Both the position numbers and the translations under genes were made by a program. This document shows positions 35,212 through 44,465 of a stretch of DNA of 64,000 nt, one piece after another. This stretch comes from UBA1275 sp002323515 (GTDB lineage: Bacteria > Bacteroidota > Rhodothermia > Balneolales > Balneolaceae), in contig CAXGAH010000001.1 in NCBI GenBank assembly GCA_964007875.1, positions 62,001-126,000 of the forward strand, given 5' to 3'. How positions within the stretch are numbered: the stretch's first letter is position 1; each line of letters opens with the position of its first letter. Under the pieces are notes generated by a model, which was not told the DNA's origin, ran no database searches, and worked only from the letters and a program-made list of their open reading frames with translations.

Positions 35212-36993
35212 TCAACTTACTTTTTCAGAAAACTGCATTTCATGCAAGTGCGCGTAAACTCTTTCTTTATAAAGCAATGCCTCATGAGTGCCTGATTCAA
35301 CCAGTACACCATTCTCTAAAACAAGAATGCAATCAGCATGTTGTATAGTGGATAAACGATGCGCTATAACTAAAGTCGTTCGATTCTCCATAAGGCGGTC
35401 TAGGGCCTGCTGAACTTGTCGTTCAGATACCGAATCTAAGGAGGAGGTTGCCTCATCAAGTAACAATATGGAAGGGTTTCTAAGTAAAGCTCTTGCAATA
35501 GCAATACGCTGACGTTGACCACCACTTAGTTTCACACCCCTTTCTCCAATTAAGGAGTGGTATCCATCAGTCATTTGTGTAATGAATTCATGGGCATTCG
35601 CATCAATTGCAGCCTGTTCAATTTCTGCTTTGGTGGCATCCAACTTACCGTAACGAATATTTTCATAAATGCTGGTCCCAAAAAGATGGGTTTCTTGAGG
35701 GACAATGGAAATAAACGATCGTAAATTGTATAAGTCCCAATCCTCTACTGAAACGCCATCGACCCGAATCTCCCCTTTAGTAGGAGTAAAAAATCTTGGT
35801 ATTAGGTTAAGTAAGGTAGTTTTCCCAGCTCCACTCGCCCCTACCAATGCAACGTTTTGCCCCTCATTTATTTCAAAACTTAGATCATCCAACACGTTTT
35901 TACCATCCTCATAAGAAAAGTAAAGATGTTCGAATTGTACGGTTCCTTTGATAGATTTCCTGGTGTATCCTTGTTTATTGATAGGTAGCAACTCGTTTTC
36001 AGGCTTTTCTTGCTGTAGTTCGAATAAACGCTCAGATGCACCTGCTGCAGAATTAACGGCCGTGTATAAACGGGATGCCTGACCAACAGATCGGCTTATG
36101 TTTAAAGCATATACAATGAATGCTACTAAGTCACCAGCTGTTAGGCGACCTGATAGTACTTCCCTGCCGCCGTACCAAAAAATCATCACCAATGTTCCCA
36201 TGAACATAAGACCAACTCCTGCCCAAAAAACTTGAGTCAAAATGATTTTATGCCTTGAGGTAGAGAAAAGTTCTTCGGCGGCTTGACGATAACGACTTAT
36301 TTCATACTCTTCTCTAGTAAACGACTTGACCACTCGTATAGCTCCTAACGTTTCTTCGGCTATAGCGGTTGTATCTGCTAATTTGTCTTGAACGTTTTTG
36401 GATAAGGACCTTATTTTCTTCCCAAAGTACCTAGTAGCAATGGTTACAATAGGAACAGTTAGGAAGATGACTAAGCTCAACCGCCAATTCAAAACCACCA
36501 TTAGGCCTACCGAGCCTATCATTGTTATACTAATGGTGACGACCTGAGGTAGGGAATCGGTTAGAGCTACTCGAATAGATCCTACATCATTGCTTAGTCT
36601 AGATGTTAACTCACCCAATCTTCTATTGGCAAAAAAACTAAAGCTCAGTTTTTGTAAATGAGCATAGATGGAGTTTCGCAAATCGGTAATGACCCGTTCA
36701 CCCACCCATTCAATATGATAATTACCCCCAAACGTGAAAATGGCTTGAGTTAAAAAAAGTCCTATTAAACCTAAAGAGAGTTTGTTGAGTAAAGCATAGT
36801 TTTCTTGCTCAAAGACAGCATCTAATAACGATCGTAATCCAAGAGGCACCGTGAGCCAAATAGCCGAACCCACTACCACAAGTAGTATGGCCGAAAAAAA
36901 TCTTATCTTATAAGGTAAACTTAACCTGAATATATCTTTTAAGGTCTCAAATAGGGACTTTATAGAAACACGCTCTGTATTCTTTTCTTTCAT
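35212..36993 (-). CDS. MsbA-like ABC exporter (fused permease and ATPase)
   Basis: 593 residues. Type I ABC exporter half-molecule: six transmembrane helices (about 28-310) followed by a nucleotide-binding domain (about 355-590) with Walker A GASGAGKTT, Q-loop VPQETHLFG, signature LSGGQRQR, Walker B ILLLDEATSSLDS and H-loop IAHRLST. Works as a dimer. Substrate cannot be read; lipid A (MsbA), drugs or peptides are all possible. It is divergent from the ECF sigma gene across 82 bases that contain a TTCATGT/ACATGAA inverted repeat (36989-36995 and 37011-37017) at its own start codon. Confidence 0.92.
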   Translation of the reverse strand: MKEKNTERVSIKSLFETLKDIFRLSLPYKIRFFSAILLVVVGSAIWLTVPLGLRSLLDAVFEQENYALLNKLSLGLIGLFLTQAIFTFGGNYHIEWVGERVITDLRNSIYAHLQKLSFSFFANRRLGELTSRLSNDVGSIRVALTDSLPQVVTISITMIGSVGLMVVLNWRLSLVIFLTVPIVTIATRYFGKKIRSLSKNVQDKLADTTAIAEETLGAIRVVKSFTREEYEISRYRQAAEELFSTSRHKIILTQVFWAGVGLMFMGTLVMIFWYGGREVLSGRLTAGDLVAFIVYALNISRSVGQASRLYTAVNSAAGASERLFELQQEKPENELLPINKQGYTRKSIKGTVQFEHLYFSYEDGKNVLDDLSFEINEGQNVALVGASGAGKTTLLNLIPRFFTPTKGEIRVDGVSVEDWDLYNLRSFISIVPQETHLFGTSIYENIRYGKLDATKAEIEQAAIDANAHEFITQMTDGYHSLIGERGVKLSGGQRQRIAIARALLRNPSILLLDEATSSLDSVSERQVQQALDRLMENRTTLVIAHRLSTIQHADCILVLENGVLVESGTHEALLYKERVYAHLHEMQFSEKVS

Positions 36994-37075
36994 GTGATAG
37001 TCGAATAATTACATGAATATACTATATTTTGCATCGATTCGTTTCAGCGGAATCGTCTTTTCATCTAATTAGTGC

Positions 37076-37723
37076 ATGCTATTACCTTTCATCCCATTAC
37101 TCATTCAACTTGCCCACAGTCCAACAGAGGACTCTAGACAGTTGTATGAGGCTATTCAGCAGGGTGATGAACATGCCTTTTCTTTATTTTTTAACGAATA
37201 CTATTTCAGTATTTACCGTTATGTGATTAAATATGGGATTAGACATGAAGTAGCTCAAGATATTGTTCAACAGAGTTTTATCTACCTATGGGATCATCGA
37301 TCACACATTAACCCGGATAAGTCGTTAAAAGCCTATTTGTATGCAGCGGCTCAGAGCAGAGTTTTAAACTCAATTCGAAATAACAAAGAGTTTCCATCTT
37401 CCGATAAGGATTATTTATTCGAACATCCAAATTTGAGGGTAGAAAATAATTTTTCAAATGAGCAGGATGCTGAGTCAAGCCTTTTTACAAGTACTGTTGA
37501 TCAAGAGGAAGAGATAAAAAAAGAAAATGAAAAGAAATTACTTATTGAAGAAGCAATTCGCTCATTGGCTCCAAAACGGCAACAAGCGTTTAGGCTCTGC
37601 TATCTAGAACAATTTACCTACGAGGAAACTGCACAAATAATGAACATCACTAAAAAGACCGTTGAGCATCACATGGGACTCGCTTTAGCGGAGCTTAGAG
37701 AAAAATTAAAAAATATCAACTAA
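37076..37723 (+). CDS. ECF RNA polymerase sigma factor (Bacteroidetes sigma-70 type)
   Basis: 215 residues. Region 2 (about 25-95: ALF-like FSLFFNEYYFSIYRYVIKYG, IVQQSFIYLWDHR, LKAYLYAAAQSRVLNSIRN) and region 4 (about 160-212: LAPKRQQAFRLCYLEQFTYEETAQIMNIT) with a helix-turn-helix, joined by a Glu/Lys-rich linker longer than usual. The N-terminus (MLLPFIPLLIQLA) is unusually hydrophobic for a sigma factor, so the true start could be downstream. Followed by a lipoprotein, FecR and a TonB receptor, so it should be released by the FecR anti-sigma factor on a surface signal. Confidence 0.9.
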   Translation: MLLPFIPLLIQLAHSPTEDSRQLYEAIQQGDEHAFSLFFNEYYFSIYRYVIKYGIRHEVAQDIVQQSFIYLWDHRSHINPDKSLKAYLYAAAQSRVLNSIRNNKEFPSSDKDYLFEHPNLRVENNFSNEQDAESSLFTSTVDQEEEIKKENEKKLLIEEAIRSLAPKRQQAFRLCYLEQFTYEETAQIMNITKKTVEHHMGLALAELREKLKNIN

Positions 37724-37787
37724 CTATTAGGGGTGCTATAAATTTCTAGTGTATTAGCTCTAGAACCAAACCAATATTTCACCCACT

Positions 37788-38777
37788 ATGAATATGAAAA
37801 CATCAATGACTTCCACTTTACATACCAAATTTTTTAGCTATAAGAATCTAAAGATACAACGTATTCCTCTACTCTTAGCATTATTGAGTGTAGGATTTTG
37901 GAGTTGTTCCTCTGTATCTAATGACACCGATCTTATCAGCGATGCGGATTTAGATATGGCTGCTGAAATAATGGGTAGTTCCATTTCAGACCAACAATCA
38001 GGTCTTATAAATAGTGTGTATGATGCATTATCCACTATTTCATCTACTGGAATAAGTTATGGTAATGACAAAAATTTTCAGATGAAGAGCGATAAGGATG
38101 AACGAGGTGGGCGTGGTTTTGAACGATCATTCAGTCACACTTATGACAGTACCACCGGAGTGCACACACTTTCATTTGATCGTAGTTTCGAAAAAGGATT
38201 ATTTAGTAGTAGCATATCTACCCTTCAAGAAATTCAGTACGTCGATTTAGAAGGAAATTTTATAGCCCGACCTAAGCTTCATAGAGATGCCGTTAACCAG
38301 ATTAACCTTCATTCCACAAAATCAGGTCAGAATAGCAACCCACATAAATCGTCTGAATTCACCAAAATAGACAGCCTATATTTTACGGGTCTACATGCCG
38401 CACAAAGTCTTGTACGAATGGACGGTAGCCATCATGGCTTAGGCTCTGGAGCCGCCGTTTTAAGGGACAGCTCCAGTCACTCAAGGTCATTTGAAGTAAA
38501 AGTTGTTTTTGATGATATAGAGATTGATAAGGATACATTAGCCGCTTATGGTAATCTTGAAAATGCAGTTACAGGTACACTTAGTTATAGCATGACCATG
38601 AATAAAGTGATCAATGGTGTGCCCGAAGAAACAGTGATGGAAGGCACCATTGATTTAGAGGAGGATGGCACAGCACTCATGAAATTCTACAAGTACGACC
38701 GCCTGTACCGTTTAGGACTTAGAGATGGGGATGTTAAAGAAAGAGGCCGAAGAGGCCAAAAAATGGGGAATAAATAA
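37788..38777 (+). CDS. lipoprotein of unknown family between sigma factor and FecR
   Basis: 329 residues. Signal peptide with lipobox ending at Cys40 (LLSVGFWSC). The start may be Met3 or Met7. The mature part is polar with an Arg/Gly-rich segment (ERGGRGFERSF, about 103), repeated FxRSF-like motifs, several His, and a basic C-terminal tail (KERGRRGQKMGNK). It has no Cys beyond the lipid anchor and no recognised domain. Position between an ECF sigma gene and its fecR is unusual, since these normally abut, so this protein may be a co-regulator, the surface ligand sensor or the main target of the sigma factor. None can be chosen from sequence. Confidence 0.75.
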   Translation: MNMKTSMTSTLHTKFFSYKNLKIQRIPLLLALLSVGFWSCSSVSNDTDLISDADLDMAAEIMGSSISDQQSGLINSVYDALSTISSTGISYGNDKNFQMKSDKDERGGRGFERSFSHTYDSTTGVHTLSFDRSFEKGLFSSSISTLQEIQYVDLEGNFIARPKLHRDAVNQINLHSTKSGQNSNPHKSSEFTKIDSLYFTGLHAAQSLVRMDGSHHGLGSGAAVLRDSSSHSRSFEVKVVFDDIEIDKDTLAAYGNLENAVTGTLSYSMTMNKVINGVPEETVMEGTIDLEEDGTALMKFYKYDRLYRLGLRDGDVKERGRRGQKMGNK

Positions 38778-38779
38778 AA

Positions 38780-38834
38780 TCAAGTCATTTAAAACAAGAC
38801 TTGAAATAAAGAATTACTGATTCCTTGTTTTAAA
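38780..38834 (+). promoter_or_regulatory. two competing hairpins in front of fecR
   Basis: The 62-base gap holds two overlapping inverted repeats. TCAAGTC/GACTTGA pairs 38780-38786 with 38798-38804. TTTAAAACAAG/CTTGTTTTAAA pairs 38788-38798 with 38824-38834, ending 5 bases before the fecR ATG. They share base 38798 and the left arm of the second lies in the loop of the first, so they should not form together. The second would bury the fecR ribosome-binding region. Confidence 0.45.
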
Positions 38835-38839
38835 ATAAG

Positions 38840-39820
38840 ATGTCCAATAAACCTTTTAATAGAAAAAATAGCCCTCAAAAGTCCAAAATTAATGGATTTA
38901 TTGAGGATATGCTTCATTCTTACCGAGAAGGATATGAATATGAAAAAGATACAAAATCAGCCAAAAAAGAAGTTTGGGAGGCTATTCAGCATCATATTCA
39001 TTCTACTGAAGAACGTACCCACACTATATTAACCCGGCAATCTGTTACTTTATATAAGCTACCCATAGCTAAGTTATTCCGATATGCCGCAGTTTTTTTA
39101 GTTGGAATACTTTGTTGGTGGGCTCTATATGGCACATTTATTGAAGTGAAATCCATGAAAATACTGGCTGAATCTTCCCATCAAATAAAGATGGTGGATT
39201 TGCAGGATGGCTCGAAAGTTCAACTTAGGCCCTACTCACAATTATACATTATCACTTCCACCGCCAACGACCAGCATTTTAAACTGGAGGGCGAAGCGTA
39301 TTTTCAGGTGGCCAAACAAAACGATGGGGAATTCATCGTTGATGCAGGTGAAGGCCAAATTCGTGTTCTAGGTACAGCATTCAACGTGCGAAGCTACGCT
39401 AATGAAACCCAGGTATTCCTTGAAGAAGGAAAAATAACGCTTGAAGTCCTATCCTCTTCCGATTCAATCTCTACTTTGCCCAACGAATACCAAAAACTAG
39501 GTCTCTTGGAGCCTCAAAGTTCGGCAACCATCCAAAAGGGTGCCATTATAATCAAGGAAAATGACTCGAATGCAAGTCATGTAGATTGGATGGAATCAAA
39601 TTTATATGTTACGGGGAACCCTTTTAAATCATTGATTAATGAACTTTCCCACCACTATAACATAGCCGTTAAAATTACACAACCGCCTGCTGAAAACTTT
39701 GTAAATGGAAGCCTAGTTTTAGGTGATTTAGAACAAACATTAACTAACTTTTCATTATTATTTAATGGAGAATTTGTAAAAAAATCGAATCGCGAATATG
39801 AGTTTGTAAGTATCGATTAA
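38840..39820 (+). CDS. FecR-family anti-sigma factor
   Basis: 326 residues. Inner-membrane anti-sigma factor that holds the ECF sigma factor and senses the receptor. Cytoplasmic N-terminus (1-75), one transmembrane helix (about 77-94: LFRYAAVFLVGILCWWAL), periplasmic FecR domain (about 120-215, with GEAYFQVAKQNDGEFIVDAGEGQIRVLGTAFNVRSY motifs), and a C-terminal DUF4974 secretin-like domain (about 255-322: GNPFKSLINELSHHYNIAVKI). This is the Bacteroidota type. It is 15 bases before the TonB receptor gene, and the pair is surely co-transcribed. Confidence 0.92.
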   Translation: MSNKPFNRKNSPQKSKINGFIEDMLHSYREGYEYEKDTKSAKKEVWEAIQHHIHSTEERTHTILTRQSVTLYKLPIAKLFRYAAVFLVGILCWWALYGTFIEVKSMKILAESSHQIKMVDLQDGSKVQLRPYSQLYIITSTANDQHFKLEGEAYFQVAKQNDGEFIVDAGEGQIRVLGTAFNVRSYANETQVFLEEGKITLEVLSSSDSISTLPNEYQKLGLLEPQSSATIQKGAIIIKENDSNASHVDWMESNLYVTGNPFKSLINELSHHYNIAVKITQPPAENFVNGSLVLGDLEQTLTNFSLLFNGEFVKKSNREYEFVSID

Positions 39821-39835
39821 ACCTAGCTAAATCGT

Positions 39836-42721
39836 ATGCCCTTATTTGGCGCTTTGTTTGTTTGTTTCTGGTTCGCAGTAAGCGGAATATCTACTTCATT
39901 TTCTCCATTGATCATTTCTACGAACAGCTTAAGCTTTTCAAGTCAGGATAAAATGCCCACCGTAATACATTGGCATACCCTGCTGCATAATTCCCTATTT
40001 GCATCCCAGAAAAACAACACCGTCCAAATAAGCAGGCTTATTGAGTGGCTGGAAATACATACCGACTACAAGATACTTTATCGAGAATCCGAAATTCATG
40101 GAATCTATAGCAATGTTACAGAAGAACATTTAGCTAATTATGCCAAAATACTTAACCAAGTAAGTAACTTTGAACGCATCGAACAAATCCTTTGGCCTAT
40201 CCGGCAGGCTTTCGAACTAGCTGCCTCAAAACATGGGATTCTAATTCAATGGGATTCAAGCAGCCGACAAATCATTCTGTATTCTCACTTGTCAACATCT
40301 TCAGCCTTCCCTGCTGATTTAACTTATCTAGGTAAGAAAAATCCTAATCTAACACTCAGCCTAAGCATTGATGTTCGTAATAACCTATCAGGGGAATCGT
40401 TGGAATTGAGTCAGGTGGGATATCGTTTTACCGAGGATGAACCTTGGTTAAATCTTTTAAGTAGTTTTCAAAAGCTAGTGGCCATTCCAGTAATTGCGGA
40501 AAATGGAAGGTATTCAAGTTTGGTGGATAGCCTTCATTTGTTGGTATATCATGTTGGCTATGCTATGGAAGAAATCAACCTTGCCCTTGCTCCTATTCTT
40601 AATACTGTTGAAGGATCGATAGAGCAATTTATGCCGATAACCATTCGTCTAACACCCGAAGCACTTTACTCAAATGAGGTAGTAATCTGGGGTAAAGCTC
40701 AAGGTGTAGAACTTGGCAATGAAATTTATGAACACGTGCAAACCGATGTTTTTGGAACCACAGGCGAAGCACATACTACTCGAAGTTTACAGCAACTTGC
40801 CTCTGTAGGCCTTAGTGGCGCTGTTAGTGATGGGATGTATATACGCGGAAGTGCCCCTACAGGATTCAAAGTGTTGCTTGACCGTCAACATGTATATCAT
40901 AACCACCATATGTTTGGGGTGATAGATGCCATGGTATCTGATGCCTTACAACCTAGTGCATTCTATTACAATAGTGTCCCTGCACGTTATTCGGCACCTA
41001 TTGGTGGGCTCCTAGACCTAAACACCAGATCTGGGAACCGGCAAAACTTTCGTCTCTCATCTAATCTAAGTAATGCTGCATTCTCCTTAACCACAGAAGG
41101 ACCAATGTTAAAGGCAAAATCAAGCTGGTTAATTGCTGCAAGGCATTCAATTTACGATCACGTCCCCCAACTATCACCTACCAACCTCATCCATTATGGG
41201 CTTAACCTTGATAGAAAGTTTACCCTTAAGGTAGACTCTGAAACAATAGACCCTAGTAAACTTAGTCTACCCTTTTCACAAGCCACCATTAACTCACTCG
41301 ATCATTCTTTTTATGACCTGCATGGTTCATGGAATTTTGAAGTAGATCCTACCTCTATTTGGTCCATGAGCTTTTATCGAAGCTTAGACGACGCCACAAT
41401 GAGTTATCGCTATCCCATTAACAGCAATCCTGATTCCACATATAATGCTGGTTATTCTTGGAATGCTTCTCACGTTGTAGTGGAACATCACAAAGAAGTA
41501 CCAAGCCATTGGATCATGTATCTAAAAATTGGGTTGAGTCTCTATGAAACAGTTTTTTCGAAAGACGATTATGAGTATCAGGTTTCAGAATTATTCAATC
41601 TGGGGTACAATCCTGGCACTATTTCTACGCTATTTATGCAGAATGATGTGCGAGATTTGAACATACTGCATTCTTGGTCCTATTCTAACCAGAGCCATAC
41701 GGTGGAAGCAGGCCTTAGTTACACAGATTACGCTATTAATTTTACCGAAAGAAGTTTGGTGATCCCCTCTTTTATTTCAAGTACTTCTTCTCAGCTACTA
41801 GAAGCTTATCTGCAATGGGATCGACAATGGTCCAAACGCTGGCTAAGTTCTCTTGGATTCAGAGAACAATACTATTCGAGTGGTACGCAATTTCATCTAA
41901 ATCCTAATCTATTAATCCGTTACCAGACCAATCGTTTTGGATCCTATTTATTCACCGCTAGCCAAACTCATCAATACACCCATAAACTGGAACTCTACAA
42001 TCAAAAATCACTTGATTTTTGGATTTTAACCCAAGAAAAACAGCAACCTACTCAAATGAGCCAACTGACCTTAGGCTGGGAACATAGCAAAAATAACCTC
42101 CACTATCGTAGTGAGATCTACCTTAAAACATATTCCGATTTAAGACTATATCAACTCAATGCTGGCCTTATGAGTAGCTTGTATAGCAACTCAGAATCTA
42201 CTTGGTTGAATGAAACCAATGGAGATGCAAAGGGATGGGAACACTATATACATTACAAAAGAGCGCAGCAATCATTTTGGTTACGTTATACTTGGGCACA
42301 GGTACGCCTTAAAAATGCATTGATTAACCAAGCTGCCGAATATGATGCCCCATGGGATAGGCGACACCAAGCGACATTCAATCAGAGCTACACACTAACC
42401 GACGAAATCAGTTTACATATTCAAAGTATTGCAGGAACGGGTACCCCTGCCATATATGGAGAAACAATCAAGGCAATGGACAAACGTCTGCCTGCCTATC
42501 TCAGATGGGATGCCCATATCAAGTTTAGTAAAGTAATCAAAACCTCAACATTCACAGCCCATTTATCCTTATTTAATTTATTCAATCGAGATAATGTTTG
42601 GTATAGTGACCGCATTCAAGCAAACTACACCCAAGGTGATGAGATTATACAAATATATCCCCAAAGACAGGTATTTGACCTAGGTTTTTATCCATCTTTC
42701 CGAATCAGGTATGCCCGCTAA
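39836..42721 (+). CDS. TonB-dependent receptor with STN-like signalling domain
   Basis: 961 residues. The order is: hydrophobic signal (about 5-30), an STN-like domain (about 60-150: ISRLIEWLEIHTDYKILY ... HGILIQWDSSSRQIILY), a CarboxypepD_reg-like domain (about 175-270, LDSLHL-type VDSLHLLVYHVGY), plug (about 290-395, with DGMYIRGSAPTGFKVLLDR and RYSAPIGGLLDLNTRSG), and a barrel ending FRIRYAR. The STN domain is what contacts FecR, so this is the sensor of a surface-signalling system. The ligand is unknown. In receptors of this kind the plug normally gives a TonB box, which I cannot place. It is followed by a decayed T9SS sorting domain. Confidence 0.87.
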   Translation: MPLFGALFVCFWFAVSGISTSFSPLIISTNSLSFSSQDKMPTVIHWHTLLHNSLFASQKNNTVQISRLIEWLEIHTDYKILYRESEIHGIYSNVTEEHLANYAKILNQVSNFERIEQILWPIRQAFELAASKHGILIQWDSSSRQIILYSHLSTSSAFPADLTYLGKKNPNLTLSLSIDVRNNLSGESLELSQVGYRFTEDEPWLNLLSSFQKLVAIPVIAENGRYSSLVDSLHLLVYHVGYAMEEINLALAPILNTVEGSIEQFMPITIRLTPEALYSNEVVIWGKAQGVELGNEIYEHVQTDVFGTTGEAHTTRSLQQLASVGLSGAVSDGMYIRGSAPTGFKVLLDRQHVYHNHHMFGVIDAMVSDALQPSAFYYNSVPARYSAPIGGLLDLNTRSGNRQNFRLSSNLSNAAFSLTTEGPMLKAKSSWLIAARHSIYDHVPQLSPTNLIHYGLNLDRKFTLKVDSETIDPSKLSLPFSQATINSLDHSFYDLHGSWNFEVDPTSIWSMSFYRSLDDATMSYRYPINSNPDSTYNAGYSWNASHVVVEHHKEVPSHWIMYLKIGLSLYETVFSKDDYEYQVSELFNLGYNPGTISTLFMQNDVRDLNILHSWSYSNQSHTVEAGLSYTDYAINFTERSLVIPSFISSTSSQLLEAYLQWDRQWSKRWLSSLGFREQYYSSGTQFHLNPNLLIRYQTNRFGSYLFTASQTHQYTHKLELYNQKSLDFWILTQEKQQPTQMSQLTLGWEHSKNNLHYRSEIYLKTYSDLRLYQLNAGLMSSLYSNSESTWLNETNGDAKGWEHYIHYKRAQQSFWLRYTWAQVRLKNALINQAAEYDAPWDRRHQATFNQSYTLTDEISLHIQSIAGTGTPAIYGETIKAMDKRLPAYLRWDAHIKFSKVIKTSTFTAHLSLFNLFNRDNVWYSDRIQANYTQGDEIIQIYPQRQVFDLGFYPSFRIRYAR

Positions 42722-42738
42722 GCCGGTACATTTTTTTG

Positions 42739-43038
42739 ATGTTTGTGCACTTTGTGACAGCAAAAAGCTTTGAGCTACTTCAAATATATCCCAATCTATT
42801 TAAACCTAGTACACAAATAGAGTTTACCTTAGAACAGGCTAGCACCGTTTGGTTAGAGGTATTTGATCAGAAGGGTCGATTAATTGAGTCCCTTGAGAAT
42901 ACCCAGCAGTAATCCGGTACTGATAAGATTCAGTAGTTGGCTAGCAGCCGGTCAACAGGGCTCTACTTTGCTCGTATTCAATTTGAAAATAGCCAAAGTT
43001 ATTGGTATGATACCCATAAGGTTACACTCATAAAATAA
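42739..43038 (+). pseudogene. relic of a T9SS C-terminal sorting domain with two in-frame stops
   Basis: One frame of 99 codons translates to a near-complete type A sorting domain: IYPNLFKPSTQIEFTL, then VWLEVFDQKGRLIESLE, then STGLYFARIQFEN and a final HKVTLIK before a normal stop at 43036-43038. It is broken by TAA at 42910-42912 and TAG at 42934-42936 with no frameshift. The consensus domain (YPNPFNPSTxIxFxL ... GxYFxRL ... K..LIK) is fused to the C-terminus of large secreted proteins. Here no such protein remains; the TonB receptor ends 17 bases before. So this is the remnant of a lost secreted protein gene. Confidence 0.7.
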
Positions 43039-43129
43039 CCGTTCATAGCACGGCTATAAGATTCAATTTCTAAGCAAAAATTCCAAGCGTTAACTACTGA
43101 TATAGCATCCTCTAATTATACTACCCAAC

Positions 43130-44416
43130 ATGGCTGATTCTTCCAATCCAACCATAAAAAATCCTTGGTGGTGGATACCGACACTTTATTATACCCAAGG
43201 TATCCCCTATATCATTGTGGTAACCGTCTCGGTAATTATGTACAAAGACTTAGGCATTTCAAATGCGCGGCTAGCCTTATTTACTAGTCTACTCGCCCTG
43301 CCATGGGCTTTAAAACCCTTTTGGAGCCCATTTGTTGACGTGTTCAAAACCAAACGGTGGTGGACTTATATGATGCAAGGGGTCATTGGTATAGGCTTCA
43401 TAAGTGCTTCTTTAGCCATACAGACCCCCTACTTTTTTGAAGTATCCTTGTTTTTCTTGTTTCTAGTAGCATTTGCATCATCCACTCATGATATTGCTGC
43501 AGACGGATTTTACATGCTTGCGCTAGGTGATGACCGGCAATCCTTTTTTGTGGGTATTCGCTCTACTTTTTTCAGGCTTGCTATGTGGAGTGGCGAAGGC
43601 TTATTCGTTGTGTTAGCTGGTGTTTTGGCTACCCGAATGATGGATTCTGCCTCTGCTTGGACAGTGGTCTTAGGAATGGTAGCGGGTATCATGATTCTCA
43701 TGTTTGGATATCACCAGAGGATGTTACCCTACCCTCTTGAGGACGCCCCCGCAGAAAAAGCAAACGAATCGCCACTACAAACAGTCTGGAGCACAATTAC
43801 CGAATTTTTTAAAAAAGATCAGATTCTACTCGCCGTCACCTTTGTATTACTTTACCGATTCGGTGAGGGTCAGTTAGTTAAAATGGCAGCCCCTTTTTTA
43901 ATGGATAGCGTAGAAGCAGGTGGGCTTAGCCTTAGTGTCACCGACGTGGGCTACATAAATGGAGTCATAGGACTATTAGCACTAACAGCTGGAGGAATTT
44001 TAGGGGGTATTGTCATTTCTAGGCATGGCTTAAAGGCATGGATGTGGCCTATGATTGGTATAATGAACCTCCCCAACCTAGCTTATTGGTATTTGGCAGC
44101 CAATCAACCAGAGAATTTTTGGGTAATAAGTAGTTTAGTGGGTATTGAAAAATTTGGGTACGGCTTCGGTTTTACAGCCTTTTTAATGTTTTTGATTTAC
44201 ATTGCACGTGGTCCATTTAAAACAGCTCATTATGCATTTGGCACAGCGCTAATGGCGTTTGGTATGAGTATACCAGGAGCAATATCTGGGCTAGTTCAAG
44301 AAGCAATTGGATATGAGTATTTCTTTATATGGGTACTAGTATCCGCCCTTCCGATAGTAATTATAACCCCATTCATTCGTATTGAAGTCGATTTTGGTAA
44401 AAAGAAAGATGACTAA
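43130..44416 (+). CDS. MFS permease, AmpG-like (probable muropeptide uptake)
   Basis: 428 residues, 12 predicted transmembrane helices. The N-terminus (WWWIPTLYYTQGIPYIIV) and the first cytoplasmic loop (WALKPFWSPFVDVFKTKRWW) followed by STHDIAADGFYML are the signature of the AmpG branch of MFS transporters (GIPxxL, KFxWAPxxD, QDIAxDGW). AmpG imports anhydromuropeptides from the periplasm. That role is supported here by neighbours: amidase, NamZ-type and NagZ glycosidases. Shorter than E. coli AmpG (491) because it lacks the two extra helices. Substrate is inferred, not shown. Confidence 0.78.
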   Translation: MADSSNPTIKNPWWWIPTLYYTQGIPYIIVVTVSVIMYKDLGISNARLALFTSLLALPWALKPFWSPFVDVFKTKRWWTYMMQGVIGIGFISASLAIQTPYFFEVSLFFLFLVAFASSTHDIAADGFYMLALGDDRQSFFVGIRSTFFRLAMWSGEGLFVVLAGVLATRMMDSASAWTVVLGMVAGIMILMFGYHQRMLPYPLEDAPAEKANESPLQTVWSTITEFFKKDQILLAVTFVLLYRFGEGQLVKMAAPFLMDSVEAGGLSLSVTDVGYINGVIGLLALTAGGILGGIVISRHGLKAWMWPMIGIMNLPNLAYWYLAANQPENFWVISSLVGIEKFGYGFGFTAFLMFLIYIARGPFKTAHYAFGTALMAFGMSIPGAISGLVQEAIGYEYFFIWVLVSALPIVIITPFIRIEVDFGKKKDD

Positions 44417-44465
44417 GGTTACCAATAACATACACCGTACGTTTTAAGATATAACAACCTTGCAT

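Noticed and set aside
42739..43038. Possible readthrough or recoded gene (stop codon suppression) at the T9SS sorting domain
   Set aside because: There are two different stops (TAA and TAG), no recoding element, and no N-terminal secreted domain; decay is simpler.
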